64,000 nt of DNA from Pedobacter africanus (GCF_900176535.1 NZ_FWXT01000001.1:3286001-3350000), one strand, 5' to 3'. Shown: positions 8,245 through 17,712, counted from the stretch's first letter. The notes: generated by a model from the letters alone, not told the origin. Numbers and translations: made by a program.

Positions 8245-10917
8245 ATGAAGGTAAAAGCAAGTATTATTGGTCTGATAGGGCTCTGCATTGGTTGGTTAGG
8301 TGTTGTTGCCCAGGTTCATCCTTATGTAGTTGGCGACAAATATGTGAAAAGGTTTATGGCAGCAGAAGGGCGGCCTAATGAAACTTCCCCCGGATCGCCT
8401 GATCTGGTATTTCAGCTTAAAGTTCCTGTTGCAGGTACTTATGAGTTGTCTACCTATGCGGTTCCTGCCTCCGGCCTGTCACCCGAAAAAGATGAGCAGG
8501 GGAATATTAAAACTGCTTACGTTAAAATCCAGATTGACGACCAGCGGCCTACCAGGAGAATACTATATGATATACATCAGGCTGCCAGCCAGGTTTCAGG
8601 TAAATTTGAACTCAATGGGGCTAATCAGCAGCTTAAATTATGGTTGCCAAAGGGGATAGAGCTGGTGCATGTAGAGTGGAAAAATTACAATGCTCCCGAA
8701 GTGCCTTTGGCGGCAAAAAACTATATCCCTAAAATTATCCCACCTGCGGTACATCCCCGGCTTTGGGTAACACCGCAAACATTGCCCATGGTTAAAGCGA
8801 GGCTTACTGAAGGTGAAAACAAGCCTGTATGGCAACAGCTTGCTGCTGTTGCGAAAACACCCTACCGCTTCGATTTTAATCCTGGAAAAGAGGTGTTTTA
8901 CCAGGAGGAACTGGAAAAGGTGGTGCAGGTCAAGGCGTTTTATTACCTCATGACCGGAGATCGAAAGATCGGCAATGAAGCGGTTCGGCTTATGGTCAAT
9001 TATATGTCTGTGCTGGAATTTGGAAATGTTAAATACGGAGATATAACCCGGGAGATTGGCCGGGCTATCTATACCGCCGCACTGGTGTACGACTGGTGTT
9101 ATGGCCTGATCGATAAAAATGACAGAAAACGGCTGTATGACAAGATGCTGTACCAGGCCAGAGAGATGGAAATAGGTTGGCCCCCTTTTATGGATAGCAT
9201 TGTTAATGGTCATGGAAATGAGGCGCAGATCAGCCGCGATCTCCTTTCGATGGCTATTGCCTTATATGAAGAAAACCCTGAGCTTTATAAGTATACAGCC
9301 TATACCATATTCGAACACCTGATTCCGATGCGGAAATTTGAGTACGAATCTTCCAGACATAACCAGGGTGTAGACTATGGTGCTTATCGTTTTGGCTGGG
9401 AGATGCATGCGGCCTGGTTGCTTTACCGCATGAGCGGGATGCCTGTTTTTGATGATAACCTAAAAAAACTACCTTACTACTGGTTATACATGCGTTTGCC
9501 GGATGGTTACATGTTGCGCGATGGTGATATGTTCAGCGCAAAATTTGGTGGGGCCAGGCCACTTTACTGGAAGCAGCCGCAAACCATGTTGTTGAGTTAT
9601 GCTTACGCAAATGATCCGTTGATTAAGGGTGAATTTGAGCGTGAAGGTGGATTGCCTGATAATCCGGTGTTATTTTTACTGGTAAATGATCCGGCGCTCA
9701 AAGCCCGGCATGACCTGGGCAGTCTTCCGCTTACCAAAGATTTTGGGCCTGTGCTGGGCTCCATGGTAACGCGTACCGGCTGGAACAATACAGAAACAAG
9801 TAAGGATGTGGTTGCCGAGATCAAAGGTGGGGGCTATATTTTCGGGAACCACCAGCAGGCAGATGCAGGTGCATTGCAGATTTTTCATCATGGTGTGCAG
9901 GTTGGTGATATCGGACTTTACCTTTCCTACGGCTCTCCTTACGATTATAATTTTAACAAACGATCTGTTGCGCACAGCGTGATGTTGGCAATGGATCCTT
10001 CGGAACCCCTGCTTTTCCGTTCTAAAGTGCGGGATGGAGGGACCAGGTTTAATCAGCGCTTTCCGCTAACGCCGCAGGAAGTTATTGCTGATCCCTGGTT
10101 CAGTAATGGTCAGGTTTTGTCCGCTAATTTTGGCCCCTTACAACTCAAACCTTCTTTTAGCTATTTTAAGGCTGACCTGACGGCTGCTTATACAGCAAAA
10201 ATGACAAAATATACCCGGGGCTTCTGCTTTTTGAACCTCGGTCTTGAAGATGTACCTGCGGTAATTATCCTGGCAGATCATATGACTACCGCAAAGCCTG
10301 AATTCCGGAAGTACTGGCAAATCAATACCCTCAATAAACCTGAGGTGTCGGAGCGTGAGATGGTGTTAAGTAACGAGCTGAAGGGGCTTAAGGGAAAAAC
10401 CCATGTAACTATGCTTTTGCCTGCAGCCGCCGACCGGAATATGGAAGTATTGAGCGGGAGGGAGGCCAACAGTACTTTCGGTCAGTCGTTTGATCTGGTT
10501 TCACAAAAGCCGGAGGCCAATGCGCACCGGATACTGGTTTCGCCTAAAAAGCAGCAGGGGCAGGATGGGTTTCTGACTGTTTTTCAGATGGCAGAGGGTG
10601 ATGCAAAGCCATTGCCCATAGGTTTTAAGGAAAGGCAGGGCTGCTGGCAGCTTGCGGTAGCCGACAGGGTCGTGTGCCTGTCTTCTGGAGGGGGGCTGCT
10701 TGAAAATACTTTTACTGTTGATGTGCCTGATGCAGGTATGTTTGAGGTGTTGCTGACGGATATGAAGCCCGGTTACTGGAATGTAAAAAGTTCCGATGGG
10801 AAAATGAATTTTAATTACGCTGTAATGTCGGGTAAAAATACCTTGTTTTTTAAAGCGGAGAAGGGAAGTTATGTAGTGGCGCCTGGTAGGCTGTATGGAA
10901 TAGAAGATCTGAAGTAG
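8245..10917 (+). CDS. Heparinase II/III-family polysaccharide lyase (HepII/PL21-like)
   Basis: Secreted lyase of 890 residues that would cleave uronic-acid-containing glycans by beta-elimination. A signal peptide covers about residues 1-23. An N-terminal beta domain of about 150 residues precedes an H-P-R-L-W start of the alpha/alpha toroid, then the C-terminal beta-sandwich. Compared with Pedobacter heparinus heparinase II from memory, the catalytic positions appear kept: His323 and Glu326 in H-G-N-E-A-Q, Tyr378 in V-D-Y-G-A-Y, and His536 in N-H-Q-Q. Asp555 and His577 of the metal site are also kept. The second His of the HepII N-H-Q-H motif is Gln538 here, so the zinc site may differ. It is transcribed alone from regulon promoter P1. 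The true substrate (heparinoid or another uronan) is not certain. Confidence 0.88.
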   Translation: MKVKASIIGLIGLCIGWLGVVAQVHPYVVGDKYVKRFMAAEGRPNETSPGSPDLVFQLKVPVAGTYELSTYAVPASGLSPEKDEQGNIKTAYVKIQIDDQRPTRRILYDIHQAASQVSGKFELNGANQQLKLWLPKGIELVHVEWKNYNAPEVPLAAKNYIPKIIPPAVHPRLWVTPQTLPMVKARLTEGENKPVWQQLAAVAKTPYRFDFNPGKEVFYQEELEKVVQVKAFYYLMTGDRKIGNEAVRLMVNYMSVLEFGNVKYGDITREIGRAIYTAALVYDWCYGLIDKNDRKRLYDKMLYQAREMEIGWPPFMDSIVNGHGNEAQISRDLLSMAIALYEENPELYKYTAYTIFEHLIPMRKFEYESSRHNQGVDYGAYRFGWEMHAAWLLYRMSGMPVFDDNLKKLPYYWLYMRLPDGYMLRDGDMFSAKFGGARPLYWKQPQTMLLSYAYANDPLIKGEFEREGGLPDNPVLFLLVNDPALKARHDLGSLPLTKDFGPVLGSMVTRTGWNNTETSKDVVAEIKGGGYIFGNHQQADAGALQIFHHGVQVGDIGLYLSYGSPYDYNFNKRSVAHSVMLAMDPSEPLLFRSKVRDGGTRFNQRFPLTPQEVIADPWFSNGQVLSANFGPLQLKPSFSYFKADLTAAYTAKMTKYTRGFCFLNLGLEDVPAVIILADHMTTAKPEFRKYWQINTLNKPEVSEREMVLSNELKGLKGKTHVTMLLPAAADRNMEVLSGREANSTFGQSFDLVSQKPEANAHRILVSPKKQQGQDGFLTVFQMAEGDAKPLPIGFKERQGCWQLAVADRVVCLSSGGGLLENTFTVDVPDAGMFEVLLTDMKPGYWNVKSSDGKMNFNYAVMSGKNTLFFKAEKGSYVVAPGRLYGIEDLK

Positions 10918-10928
10918 GTCTGGTATTT

Positions 10929-10936
10929 TGTTTACA
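10929..10936 (+). promoter_or_regulatory. Solitary operator-like box after the lyase gene
   Basis: TGTTTACA occurs 12 bp after the lyase stop codon in a context (TTTTGTTTACAAAAAATATAA) very like promoter P1. There is no second box 23 bp further on, where the sequence is TTTTATGA. It may be an accessory operator or the remnant of a promoter. Confidence 0.45.
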
Positions 10937-10958
10937 AAAAATATAAGTTAGTTTTATG

Positions 10959-10992
10959 AAGTGCCATTTTCAGGATTGAGGTGGCATTTTTT
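10959..10992 (+). terminator. Intrinsic terminator after the lyase gene
   Basis: An 8-bp stem (AAGTGCCA with TGGCATTT, one G-T pair) encloses a 15-base loop and runs into T-rich sequence. It separates the lyase transcript from the SusC promoter at 11041. Confidence 0.6.
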
Positions 10993-11040
10993 ATTTCTGA
11001 TTGTTTTTGTTAAAAAAATGATAATAAGTTTGATTTTCAT

Positions 11041-11077
11041 TTTGTTGTATACAAAAAAATAATATATTTGTATACAT
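11041..11077 (+). promoter_or_regulatory. Regulon promoter P2 (SusCD operon) with tandem operator boxes
   Basis: A -33 TTTG (11041-11044), an 18-bp spacer and a -7 TATATTTG (11063-11070) make a good Bacteroidota promoter. Perfect palindromes TGTATACA lie at 11046-11053 and 11069-11076, 23 bp apart; the first fills the spacer start and the second overlaps the -7. A bound regulator would block RNA polymerase. The leader to the SusC start is about 120 nt and holds two four-codon ORFs. Confidence 0.85.
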
Positions 11078-11199
11078 ACTAACAAATTCTTAAACCAAAC
11101 CTATAAACCAACCGTTATGAAGACAAACTGACTACATCTTGTTCATCTATCCTTGTTCCTATTAATAAAACAGTGTTTACTATGCAAATCACATAGGTA

Positions 11200-14100
11200 A
11201 TGAAATCAAAATTTTTTTGGCCATATGGCTTTATTAAATGTTGGAGAATAATGTGCTTCATTGCTGTGCTTTCTGCAGCAGAGGTTTTTCAGGCCAGCGC
11301 AAGTCTAACGCGCGGCACTTTGTTCTTTCAGCAGGATCCCGCTTCCCAGGAGGGCAAGGTTGTGGATTCTGAGGGTATCCCTTTGCCTGGGGTCGAGGTA
11401 AGGGTTGTGGGTTCTGCAGCGGTAGCTGTTACCAACGGCAGCGGTCAGTTTGCCATAAAAGCCAAACGGGGCGATCTGCTTAAATTCCATATGCTCGGCT
11501 ATGTGGATATGGAAAAGGTTGCTGAACTTAAGTTTATAACAGTCACCCTGTCTTCTTCTTCCCAGAACCTCAATGAGCTGATTGTTGTAGGCTATGGTAC
11601 GCAGAAAAAAGTGAACCTTACCGGCGCTGTGGCTTCTATAAAGGTAGATGACCAGCTGACGAGCCGCGCCTTGCCTAACGTATCTTCTGCGTTACAGGGG
11701 ATGTTGCCGGGCTTGGCCGTAAATCAGACTTCTGGTATGGCGGGTAACAATAGTGCAACCCTGCTTATTCGTGGCTTAGGTACAGTAAATGATGCAAACC
11801 CGCTAATTGTGGTAGACGGGATGCCTGATGTCAATATCAACCGCATCAACATGAATGATGTAGAAAGTGTGTCGGTACTAAAAGATGCAGCGTCTGCAGC
11901 CGTGTATGGCTCGAGGGGTGCAAATGGCGTAATTCTTATCACAACAAAATCAGGTAAAGGCGCACAAGGAACAAAAATCAGTGCTTCTGCAAGTTCTACC
12001 ATACAAAAGCCAACCAATGCCTTTGAATTTTTGCCGAATTATGCGAAGGCATTAACGGTTACGCAACGTGCGCAGGCTGTTGGTTCTGTGCCTGCATCTA
12101 TTAACTTTAAGAACGGGACAATTGATGAGTGGTTTGCCAAGAGCATGATTGATCCGCTTCGTTATCCAAATACAGATTGGTGGGATATCATTACAAGAAA
12201 CGGACAACTCAATAACTACAATGTATCGGCTACGGGAGGAAATGAAAAGTCAAACTTTTATCTTTCTGTAGGTGCGATGGATGAAAAGGGGATCCAGATC
12301 GAAAATGACTTTAAGCGGTACAATGCGCTTTTTAGCTATGATGCTAAAATCAAAAATAACATCAGTACGGGTGTCCGGTTTTCGGGTAACTGGTCTAATT
12401 ACAGGTATAATTATGAAGAGGGTTTTACCGCTAACGGGAGCAGTGGACTGGATATTTTTACCGCTCCTGCAGGGGTAACCCCTTATGATCCGGTTACGGG
12501 ATATTATGGGGGTGCAATGGCCTATGGTGAAAGTATACTGGCCAGCAATCCTTATGTCGACTATATCAACAGGAACAAAAATAATGTGGAACGGCAGGAG
12601 GCGATGGGGAACATCTATATTGAGTACAATCCGATTCCCGGACTTAAAGGACGTATTGACTACAACTTAAACTATGGTTCCCAGTTTACCTGGCGTGCGG
12701 ATATCCCCTCTAAAGCTTATAATTTTCAATTGGGCCAGTTTAATAACCGCGCGTATGTTGGTGATAACGAACGGATCTATAATGCCGACAGAAATAACTA
12801 TAAAACCCAGCTTACTGCAAAAGTTAATTACGATAAGGTAATAGCCAAAAACCATGAGTTTAACTTAATGGCAGCTTACAGTGAGGAATTCTGGAAAATC
12901 AGAAATCTGAGTGCCAACAGGGAGAACAGGTTTCACCCCCTGCTGCATGAACTGGATGCTGCCCTTGGTAGTGTGAACATTACCAATAACGGAAACTCGA
13001 GTACGGAGGGAATGCGTTCTTATATCGGGCGCTTGAATTATTCGGCATTTAATAAGTATCTGTTTGAGGTAAACTTCCGTGCCGATGGCTCGTCCCGTTT
13101 TATTAAGGGTGCTCAATACGGCTTTTTTCCTTCCGGTGCTATAGGCTGGCGTTTTACGGAAGAATCTTTTATCAAGCCATTTACCCAAAAAATTGGGCTT
13201 ACCAATGGTAAATTCAGGGCCTCTTATGGTTCGTTGGGTAACAACAATGGAATTGGCTTATACGAGCAGCAGGAGGTTTTGACAAATACCAATTATGTAG
13301 CCAGTTCTTTGAATGGCTCTGTAGTCAACCAGGTTGCTGTTCCTGGATTTCAGAACAGAAAATTAATCAATACAAACCTAACCTGGGAAAAAACCACTAT
13401 GTTTAACCTGGGGCTTGATATGGCATTTTTTGCGAACAGGTTAACCACAGAGTTCGATTATTATGACAGGTTGACAACGGGAATGATTCGGCCCGGAGAT
13501 CTGTCGATCCTGCTTGCCGCGGCGCTTAGTCCGGCACCAAGAAGAAATCTTGGTGATCTGAGAAATCGGGGGATAGAGGCCAACATCACCTGGAAAGAAA
13601 ACCGGGGGGGCTTTGGTTATATGTTGAACCTGAATGCAAGCTATAACAGGACCATCCTTGAAAAATGGCCTGAGTTCCTTAACCGGAGTGCTGTTTTTAT
13701 CGATATGCCTTATCAATTTGTCTATGCTTATCAATCGTCCGGAATTGCCCAGAGCTGGGAAGATGTGTATAATGCACCGATACAGGGTGCGGCTCCGGGA
13801 GATATTTTGCTAAAAGATTTGAATGGGGATGGCAGGATTGACCACAACGATCAGGTGGCCTATCCAAATTTCCAGACACAGCGTCCGACTACAAATTTTG
13901 CTTTAAGGGGCAATGTAACCTGGAAAGGTTTTGATCTTGGTTTTATGTTGCAGGGGGCCACAGGGCGTAAAGATTACTATAACAACAACATGACCAATAC
14001 AAGGATTTCGCAAGCTACCAATCAGGCCATCAACTGGAATCAGTACCTCAATACCTGGACTGTGGATAACAGGGCTGCTGCCCTGCCTCGCCTGACAAGC

Positions 14101-14373
14101 GGGACTACCGCAGCGCCATTTACTGCTAATCAGAGTACATTCTGGCTGGATGACGTGACTTACCTGAGGCTGAAAAACCTGCAGTTGGGTTATACCTTCA
14201 ATAAGCCATATATGAAGAAAATAGGCCTGAGTAGTGTCCGTATTTATGGTTCGGCCGATAACCTGGCCACCATTACCAATTACCGCGGCCTGGATCCTGA
14301 AAAGGTGAGTTACAGTAATGATGTGTACCCGCTTAGTAAGCTATTTGTACTGGGCCTGAATGTTGAATTATAA
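11200..14373 (+). CDS. SusC-family TonB-dependent outer-membrane transporter
   Basis: Outer-membrane importer of oligosaccharides, 1,057 residues. The N-terminal segment to about residue 40 is a long signal region. A carboxypeptidase-D-like domain follows (about 50-110, V-D-S-E-G-I-P-L-P-G-V-E-V). The plug domain (about 120-255) carries the SusC hallmark Y-G-S-R-G-A-N-G-V-I-L-I-T-T-K-S-G. A 22-strand barrel occupies the rest. It is paired 12 bp upstream of the SusD gene. The transcript comes from regulon promoter P2, so uptake is co-controlled with the lyase and the catabolic enzymes. The glycan imported is inferred to be the lyase product. Confidence 0.96.
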   Translation: MKSKFFWPYGFIKCWRIMCFIAVLSAAEVFQASASLTRGTLFFQQDPASQEGKVVDSEGIPLPGVEVRVVGSAAVAVTNGSGQFAIKAKRGDLLKFHMLGYVDMEKVAELKFITVTLSSSSQNLNELIVVGYGTQKKVNLTGAVASIKVDDQLTSRALPNVSSALQGMLPGLAVNQTSGMAGNNSATLLIRGLGTVNDANPLIVVDGMPDVNINRINMNDVESVSVLKDAASAAVYGSRGANGVILITTKSGKGAQGTKISASASSTIQKPTNAFEFLPNYAKALTVTQRAQAVGSVPASINFKNGTIDEWFAKSMIDPLRYPNTDWWDIITRNGQLNNYNVSATGGNEKSNFYLSVGAMDEKGIQIENDFKRYNALFSYDAKIKNNISTGVRFSGNWSNYRYNYEEGFTANGSSGLDIFTAPAGVTPYDPVTGYYGGAMAYGESILASNPYVDYINRNKNNVERQEAMGNIYIEYNPIPGLKGRIDYNLNYGSQFTWRADIPSKAYNFQLGQFNNRAYVGDNERIYNADRNNYKTQLTAKVNYDKVIAKNHEFNLMAAYSEEFWKIRNLSANRENRFHPLLHELDAALGSVNITNNGNSSTEGMRSYIGRLNYSAFNKYLFEVNFRADGSSRFIKGAQYGFFPSGAIGWRFTEESFIKPFTQKIGLTNGKFRASYGSLGNNNGIGLYEQQEVLTNTNYVASSLNGSVVNQVAVPGFQNRKLINTNLTWEKTTMFNLGLDMAFFANRLTTEFDYYDRLTTGMIRPGDLSILLAAALSPAPRRNLGDLRNRGIEANITWKENRGGFGYMLNLNASYNRTILEKWPEFLNRSAVFIDMPYQFVYAYQSSGIAQSWEDVYNAPIQGAAPGDILLKDLNGDGRIDHNDQVAYPNFQTQRPTTNFALRGNVTWKGFDLGFMLQGATGRKDYYNNNMTNTRISQATNQAINWNQYLNTWTVDNRAAALPRLTSGTTAAPFTANQSTFWLDDVTYLRLKNLQLGYTFNKPYMKKIGLSSVRIYGSADNLATITNYRGLDPEKVSYSNDVYPLSKLFVLGLNVEL

Positions 14374-14385
14374 AAGAAGATCATC

Positions 14386-16227
14386 ATGAAACAATATTAT
14401 TTTATACGGCTGTCTGTTTTGATGCTCCTGTCTGGGTTGTTTTTACTGAGTTCATGTAAAAAGGATCTGCTCGACCAAAAGTCTACAGTTGGTTTGCCTT
14501 CTGCCATTTACTGGCAAACAGAGGCCGATGCGACCTCGGCTTTGATGGGTGTTTACAATGCTTTTCGTGCCAGTTTTGACCGTGATTACCATTTCGACGG
14601 GCATGGTGACTTTGTTAAAGTATACAATACCGGAGCGGTTACTCCTGTTCCGCTTGGGGTGAATAGCCCAAGTAATTACGGTGGTTCGGCTTTGGAGACC
14701 TACAAAAATCTATATGGTATAATTACCCATGCAAATTATGTGATTGAAAACATAAACCTTCGTATGCTGCCTGTTGCTAAAACGGAGGCGGCTACCCGGA
14801 GTTTGGAAAGCATAGCCGGAGAGGCCCGCTTGCTTCGCGGGATCACCTATTTGCGCCTTATCTCTTTGTGGGGGGATGTACCTTATGTAGGAAAGATCAT
14901 TTATAATCCGATAGAGGTTGATACACTTTCCAGGATGCCGATCAGGAAAGTCAAAGATTCTATTCTGGCCGATTTTACCTATGCTTTTGAGAAACTGCCT
15001 TTGAAAAATTCGGTAATCAGCCGGCCTTCAAAACCGGCAGCTTTAGCTTTCCGCGGAAAAATGCAGTTGTTCTGGGCAAGCTGGAATAAATTTGGCTGGC
15101 CTGAGCTGGATAAGTTCACACCAAGTGCTACTGAAGCAGAGACTGCCTACAGGGCGGCCGCCTCAGATTTTAAGCACGTAATTCAGGACTACGGGCTGGA
15201 TCTTTTCCGGGGAGGGGATCCGGGACAATGGGGTACCATGGGATCTGCAGATGTATTGCCTAATTATTATTATATGTTTATCCCTAACCCGGGAAATCTG
15301 AATGCAGGTGGAGAAATGCTGATGGTTTTGCCGCATGGTTCCGGCTTAACCCCGGTGCAGGGCGATGAATATCAACGGGTGTTTACCGGTCCGCTTAATG
15401 GTTTGGGGCAGAACCAGGTGATACCACGTTATGAGCTGGCCAATCGTTATCAATCCACCATTACCGGCGACTTTTTACCTCCGCTGGTGCAAATACAGCC
15501 AAATGTAGCAGGGGCACGCACGGCTCCGAACTCAGCCATCAATCCGGAGAGTTATAGAGACCGCGATTACAGGATGAAAGCTACGATGTTATGGGATTAT
15601 GAAAAACTGATGGGGCAGGGAGAGATTGATCAGACTTCATACGTGAATTTTCTTTACAAGACCTTTTCGGGCAAGTCCGTCATCAATGGTGTGGAATACC
15701 CTAACTTTACGGATAATGGAACCAACTTTTCCGGCTATCAGTTCAGAAAGTTCGTTAGAAATTATGGCGGCTTGGCCAGGAGTAACGGGGATTTCAACTG
15801 GCCTGTGATGCGACTGGCGGATGTCTTCCTGATGTATGCTGAAGCTACCAATGCCGTAGATGGGCCGCAGGCCGATGCGATTGCGCTCGTGAACAGGGTA
15901 CGTCGCAGGGGTAACCTTCCGGCACTGGCGGGTTCCAAGACTTCAAGTCCGGCTGCCTTTTTCAGTGCAATAGAGCAGGAGCGCATCGTTGAGCTTGTCG
16001 GAGAGGGCCAAAGGGCCTTCGACTTGCGACGCTGGAGGGCGCTGGAACGTGTATTTGGTGCGCCTTATGGCGATGGAAAATGGTTTATGGATACGCATGG
16101 TAACAACTGGGAGCGCTTTTTTCAGAATGCACCCGAGCTCACCTATCAGCGTTGCTACATTTACCAGATCCCGGAAAGCGAACGTACACGCAACAGTAAC
16201 CTGACCCAGAATATACCATGGAGATAA
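14386..16227 (+). CDS. SusD-family glycan-binding lipoprotein
   Basis: Surface lipoprotein of 613 residues that forms the lid on the SusC barrel. A signal peptide ends in a lipobox L-S-S-C (Cys about residue 25) followed by Lys-Lys-Asp. The N-terminal SusD-like TPR region includes S-A-L-M-G-V-Y-N-A-F and the E-A-R-L-L-R-G-I-T-Y-L-R-L motif (about 145-158). The C-terminal RagB/SusD part ends with the usual E-R-x-x-E-L-V-G-E-G-Q-R-A-F-D-L-R-R-W motif near residue 535. It sits directly between SusC and two smaller lipoproteins in one operon. Confidence 0.95.
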   Translation: MKQYYFIRLSVLMLLSGLFLLSSCKKDLLDQKSTVGLPSAIYWQTEADATSALMGVYNAFRASFDRDYHFDGHGDFVKVYNTGAVTPVPLGVNSPSNYGGSALETYKNLYGIITHANYVIENINLRMLPVAKTEAATRSLESIAGEARLLRGITYLRLISLWGDVPYVGKIIYNPIEVDTLSRMPIRKVKDSILADFTYAFEKLPLKNSVISRPSKPAALAFRGKMQLFWASWNKFGWPELDKFTPSATEAETAYRAAASDFKHVIQDYGLDLFRGGDPGQWGTMGSADVLPNYYYMFIPNPGNLNAGGEMLMVLPHGSGLTPVQGDEYQRVFTGPLNGLGQNQVIPRYELANRYQSTITGDFLPPLVQIQPNVAGARTAPNSAINPESYRDRDYRMKATMLWDYEKLMGQGEIDQTSYVNFLYKTFSGKSVINGVEYPNFTDNGTNFSGYQFRKFVRNYGGLARSNGDFNWPVMRLADVFLMYAEATNAVDGPQADAIALVNRVRRRGNLPALAGSKTSSPAAFFSAIEQERIVELVGEGQRAFDLRRWRALERVFGAPYGDGKWFMDTHGNNWERFFQNAPELTYQRCYIYQIPESERTRNSNLTQNIPWR

Positions 16228-16250
16228 GCAGTAAATTTAAACTCAGACAG

Positions 16251-16655
16251 ATGAAAAGAACAATATTTTATAGCATCATCTTTTTAGCCCTTCTGGCAAC
16301 AGGATGCAAAAAAAGTTTTCCGGTTGATGAGGATGGTCTGCTGATCACCACAAGATCAGAATGTTATGTCAGCAGTTTTGAATTGCTGGGGGCCGATTAT
16401 CAAACCGTACGCAGTAAGGCTGCAGTTGTAGATACTACCGCGCAAACCGTAAATGTAGAGGTGCTGTTTGGTACGGACCTGAAGAACCTGTACCCTCAGT
16501 TTACCCTGGTTACAGACGCCAAGCTTGATCCGAAAATTCCCGGAAAGGTTGATTTTTCGGATTTAAGCAACCCTAAAAAGTGGACAGTGGTTTCGGGTAA
16601 CCGTAAGGTCAGGAAAACCTATACTGTTTATGTTACCGTTCAAAAAATAAACTAA
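16251..16655 (+). CDS. Small PUL lipoprotein (DUF5018-like, SusE/F position)
   Basis: Lipoprotein of 134 residues when started at the ATG at 16251, which places a normal signal peptide (M-K-R-T-I-F-Y) and a lipobox A-T-G-C right at the N-terminus. An upstream in-frame ATG at 16218 overlaps SusD and would bury the signal sequence. The mature part has a single beta domain with V-N-V-E-V-L-F-G-T-D-L and K-T-Y-T-V-Y-V-T-V patterns, as in DUF5018-type surface domains. The position after SusD suggests an accessory glycan-binding or spacer role. The family call is weak; lipoprotein status is strong. Confidence 0.75.
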   Translation: MKRTIFYSIIFLALLATGCKKSFPVDEDGLLITTRSECYVSSFELLGADYQTVRSKAAVVDTTAQTVNVEVLFGTDLKNLYPQFTLVTDAKLDPKIPGKVDFSDLSNPKKWTVVSGNRKVRKTYTVYVTVQKIN

Positions 16656-16665
16656 AAACAGCGTC

Positions 16666-17658
16666 ATGAAGAATACATATATTTTATACCTGTTAGGGCT
16701 CTTAGTGGTAACCTTTACCGGCTGTAAAGAAAAAGAATACGAAGTGCCTACACCAAAGTCAGACCTTCAGAACGATGTGATCAAACGCTCGCTGGGACCT
16801 GCCATTGTGGGAACTGATATAGAGTTTGCCTATGCCATGGCATTGTTGCCTGAGCAGGGTAAATTGTCGTCGGCAACCGTTACGGCATCTATTGCCGGTG
16901 CTGCTGAAACCTATTTGGACAATAAGTTTTACAGCACCAGTTCCAGCGGTACCGAGGTGGGGACTGTTGTAGGGAGTGCTTCTGTAAATGCTGAGAACAC
17001 AACAACAGTAACGTATAGTCCTGATGTTTCTGCGGCTACTCTCCGGTATTTCTACCGGGTGCCCGAAGCAGCCAGGGGTAAGAACGTCACTTTTACCTTC
17101 TCTGTAAAAGCTACGAACGGACAAACGGTAAGTTATACCATGGGGCCATACCCTGTCAGGAGTATGGACCTGAAGAAGAATCTTGTGCTTACGGATGCGA
17201 CCAATTGTTATTTGTCGATAGCTGATATGACAGTATACGATGCGGCATATGCTGCTGCCAATCCTGCAAAGATCGATATGGTTTACTTATACCGGGTCAT
17301 TACGGGGGCTACCTTTAACCATTCCCTGGTGGCGCCCACGGCCAGTGCCGAATACCGGCCTGGTATTACCTTGCCTGTGGGCCTGGGTAACAAAACCAAA
17401 CTGATCAAAGCCTGGGACATCAGGGATGCCCAGCTGGTAATTGGTACATCGGTAGCAACAAGTGTGTTTGTAGATGATGTTGACCTTCAGCAAAGAAATT
17501 TTGCAGACGCACCCGATTTTGCCATCAATACCCGTGCAGAGTCTGGTGTTTGGGTTGAAACCGCAGATGGTAAATACCGGGCCTATGTTTACGTCAATAG
17601 TGTAAATAATACAACCAGGCAAATGACCATCGGAATTAAGCGGCTGACAATGAAGTAA
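16666..17658 (+). CDS. PUL surface lipoprotein (DUF4466-like)
   Basis: Lipoprotein of 330 residues. A signal peptide is followed by lipobox T-G-C-K (Cys about residue 20). The mature protein is beta-rich with a first Ig-like part (about 30-165) and a second part beginning M-D-L-K-K-N-L-V-L that ends in an aromatic-rich C-terminus. The pattern of a Y-L-D-N-K-F-Y-S-T-S-S-S-G motif after an Ala-rich strand reminds me of the DUF4466 proteins of Bacteroidota glycan loci. It is the last gene of the SusC operon. I infer surface glycan binding; no catalytic motif is visible. Confidence 0.75.
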   Translation: MKNTYILYLLGLLVVTFTGCKEKEYEVPTPKSDLQNDVIKRSLGPAIVGTDIEFAYAMALLPEQGKLSSATVTASIAGAAETYLDNKFYSTSSSGTEVGTVVGSASVNAENTTTVTYSPDVSAATLRYFYRVPEAARGKNVTFTFSVKATNGQTVSYTMGPYPVRSMDLKKNLVLTDATNCYLSIADMTVYDAAYAAANPAKIDMVYLYRVITGATFNHSLVAPTASAEYRPGITLPVGLGNKTKLIKAWDIRDAQLVIGTSVATSVFVDDVDLQQRNFADAPDFAINTRAESGVWVETADGKYRAYVYVNSVNNTTRQMTIGIKRLTMK

Positions 17659-17712
17659 TATTATATTAAATAAATGCTTAAATTGTTTAGTATCTTGCGG
17701 GGATTTTAATAT

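Noticed and set aside
11045..11077. TGTATACA palindromes as transcription terminators or transposon ends
   Set aside because: They are too short for a terminator and fixed at 23-bp spacing over promoter elements; no duplicated element lies between copies.
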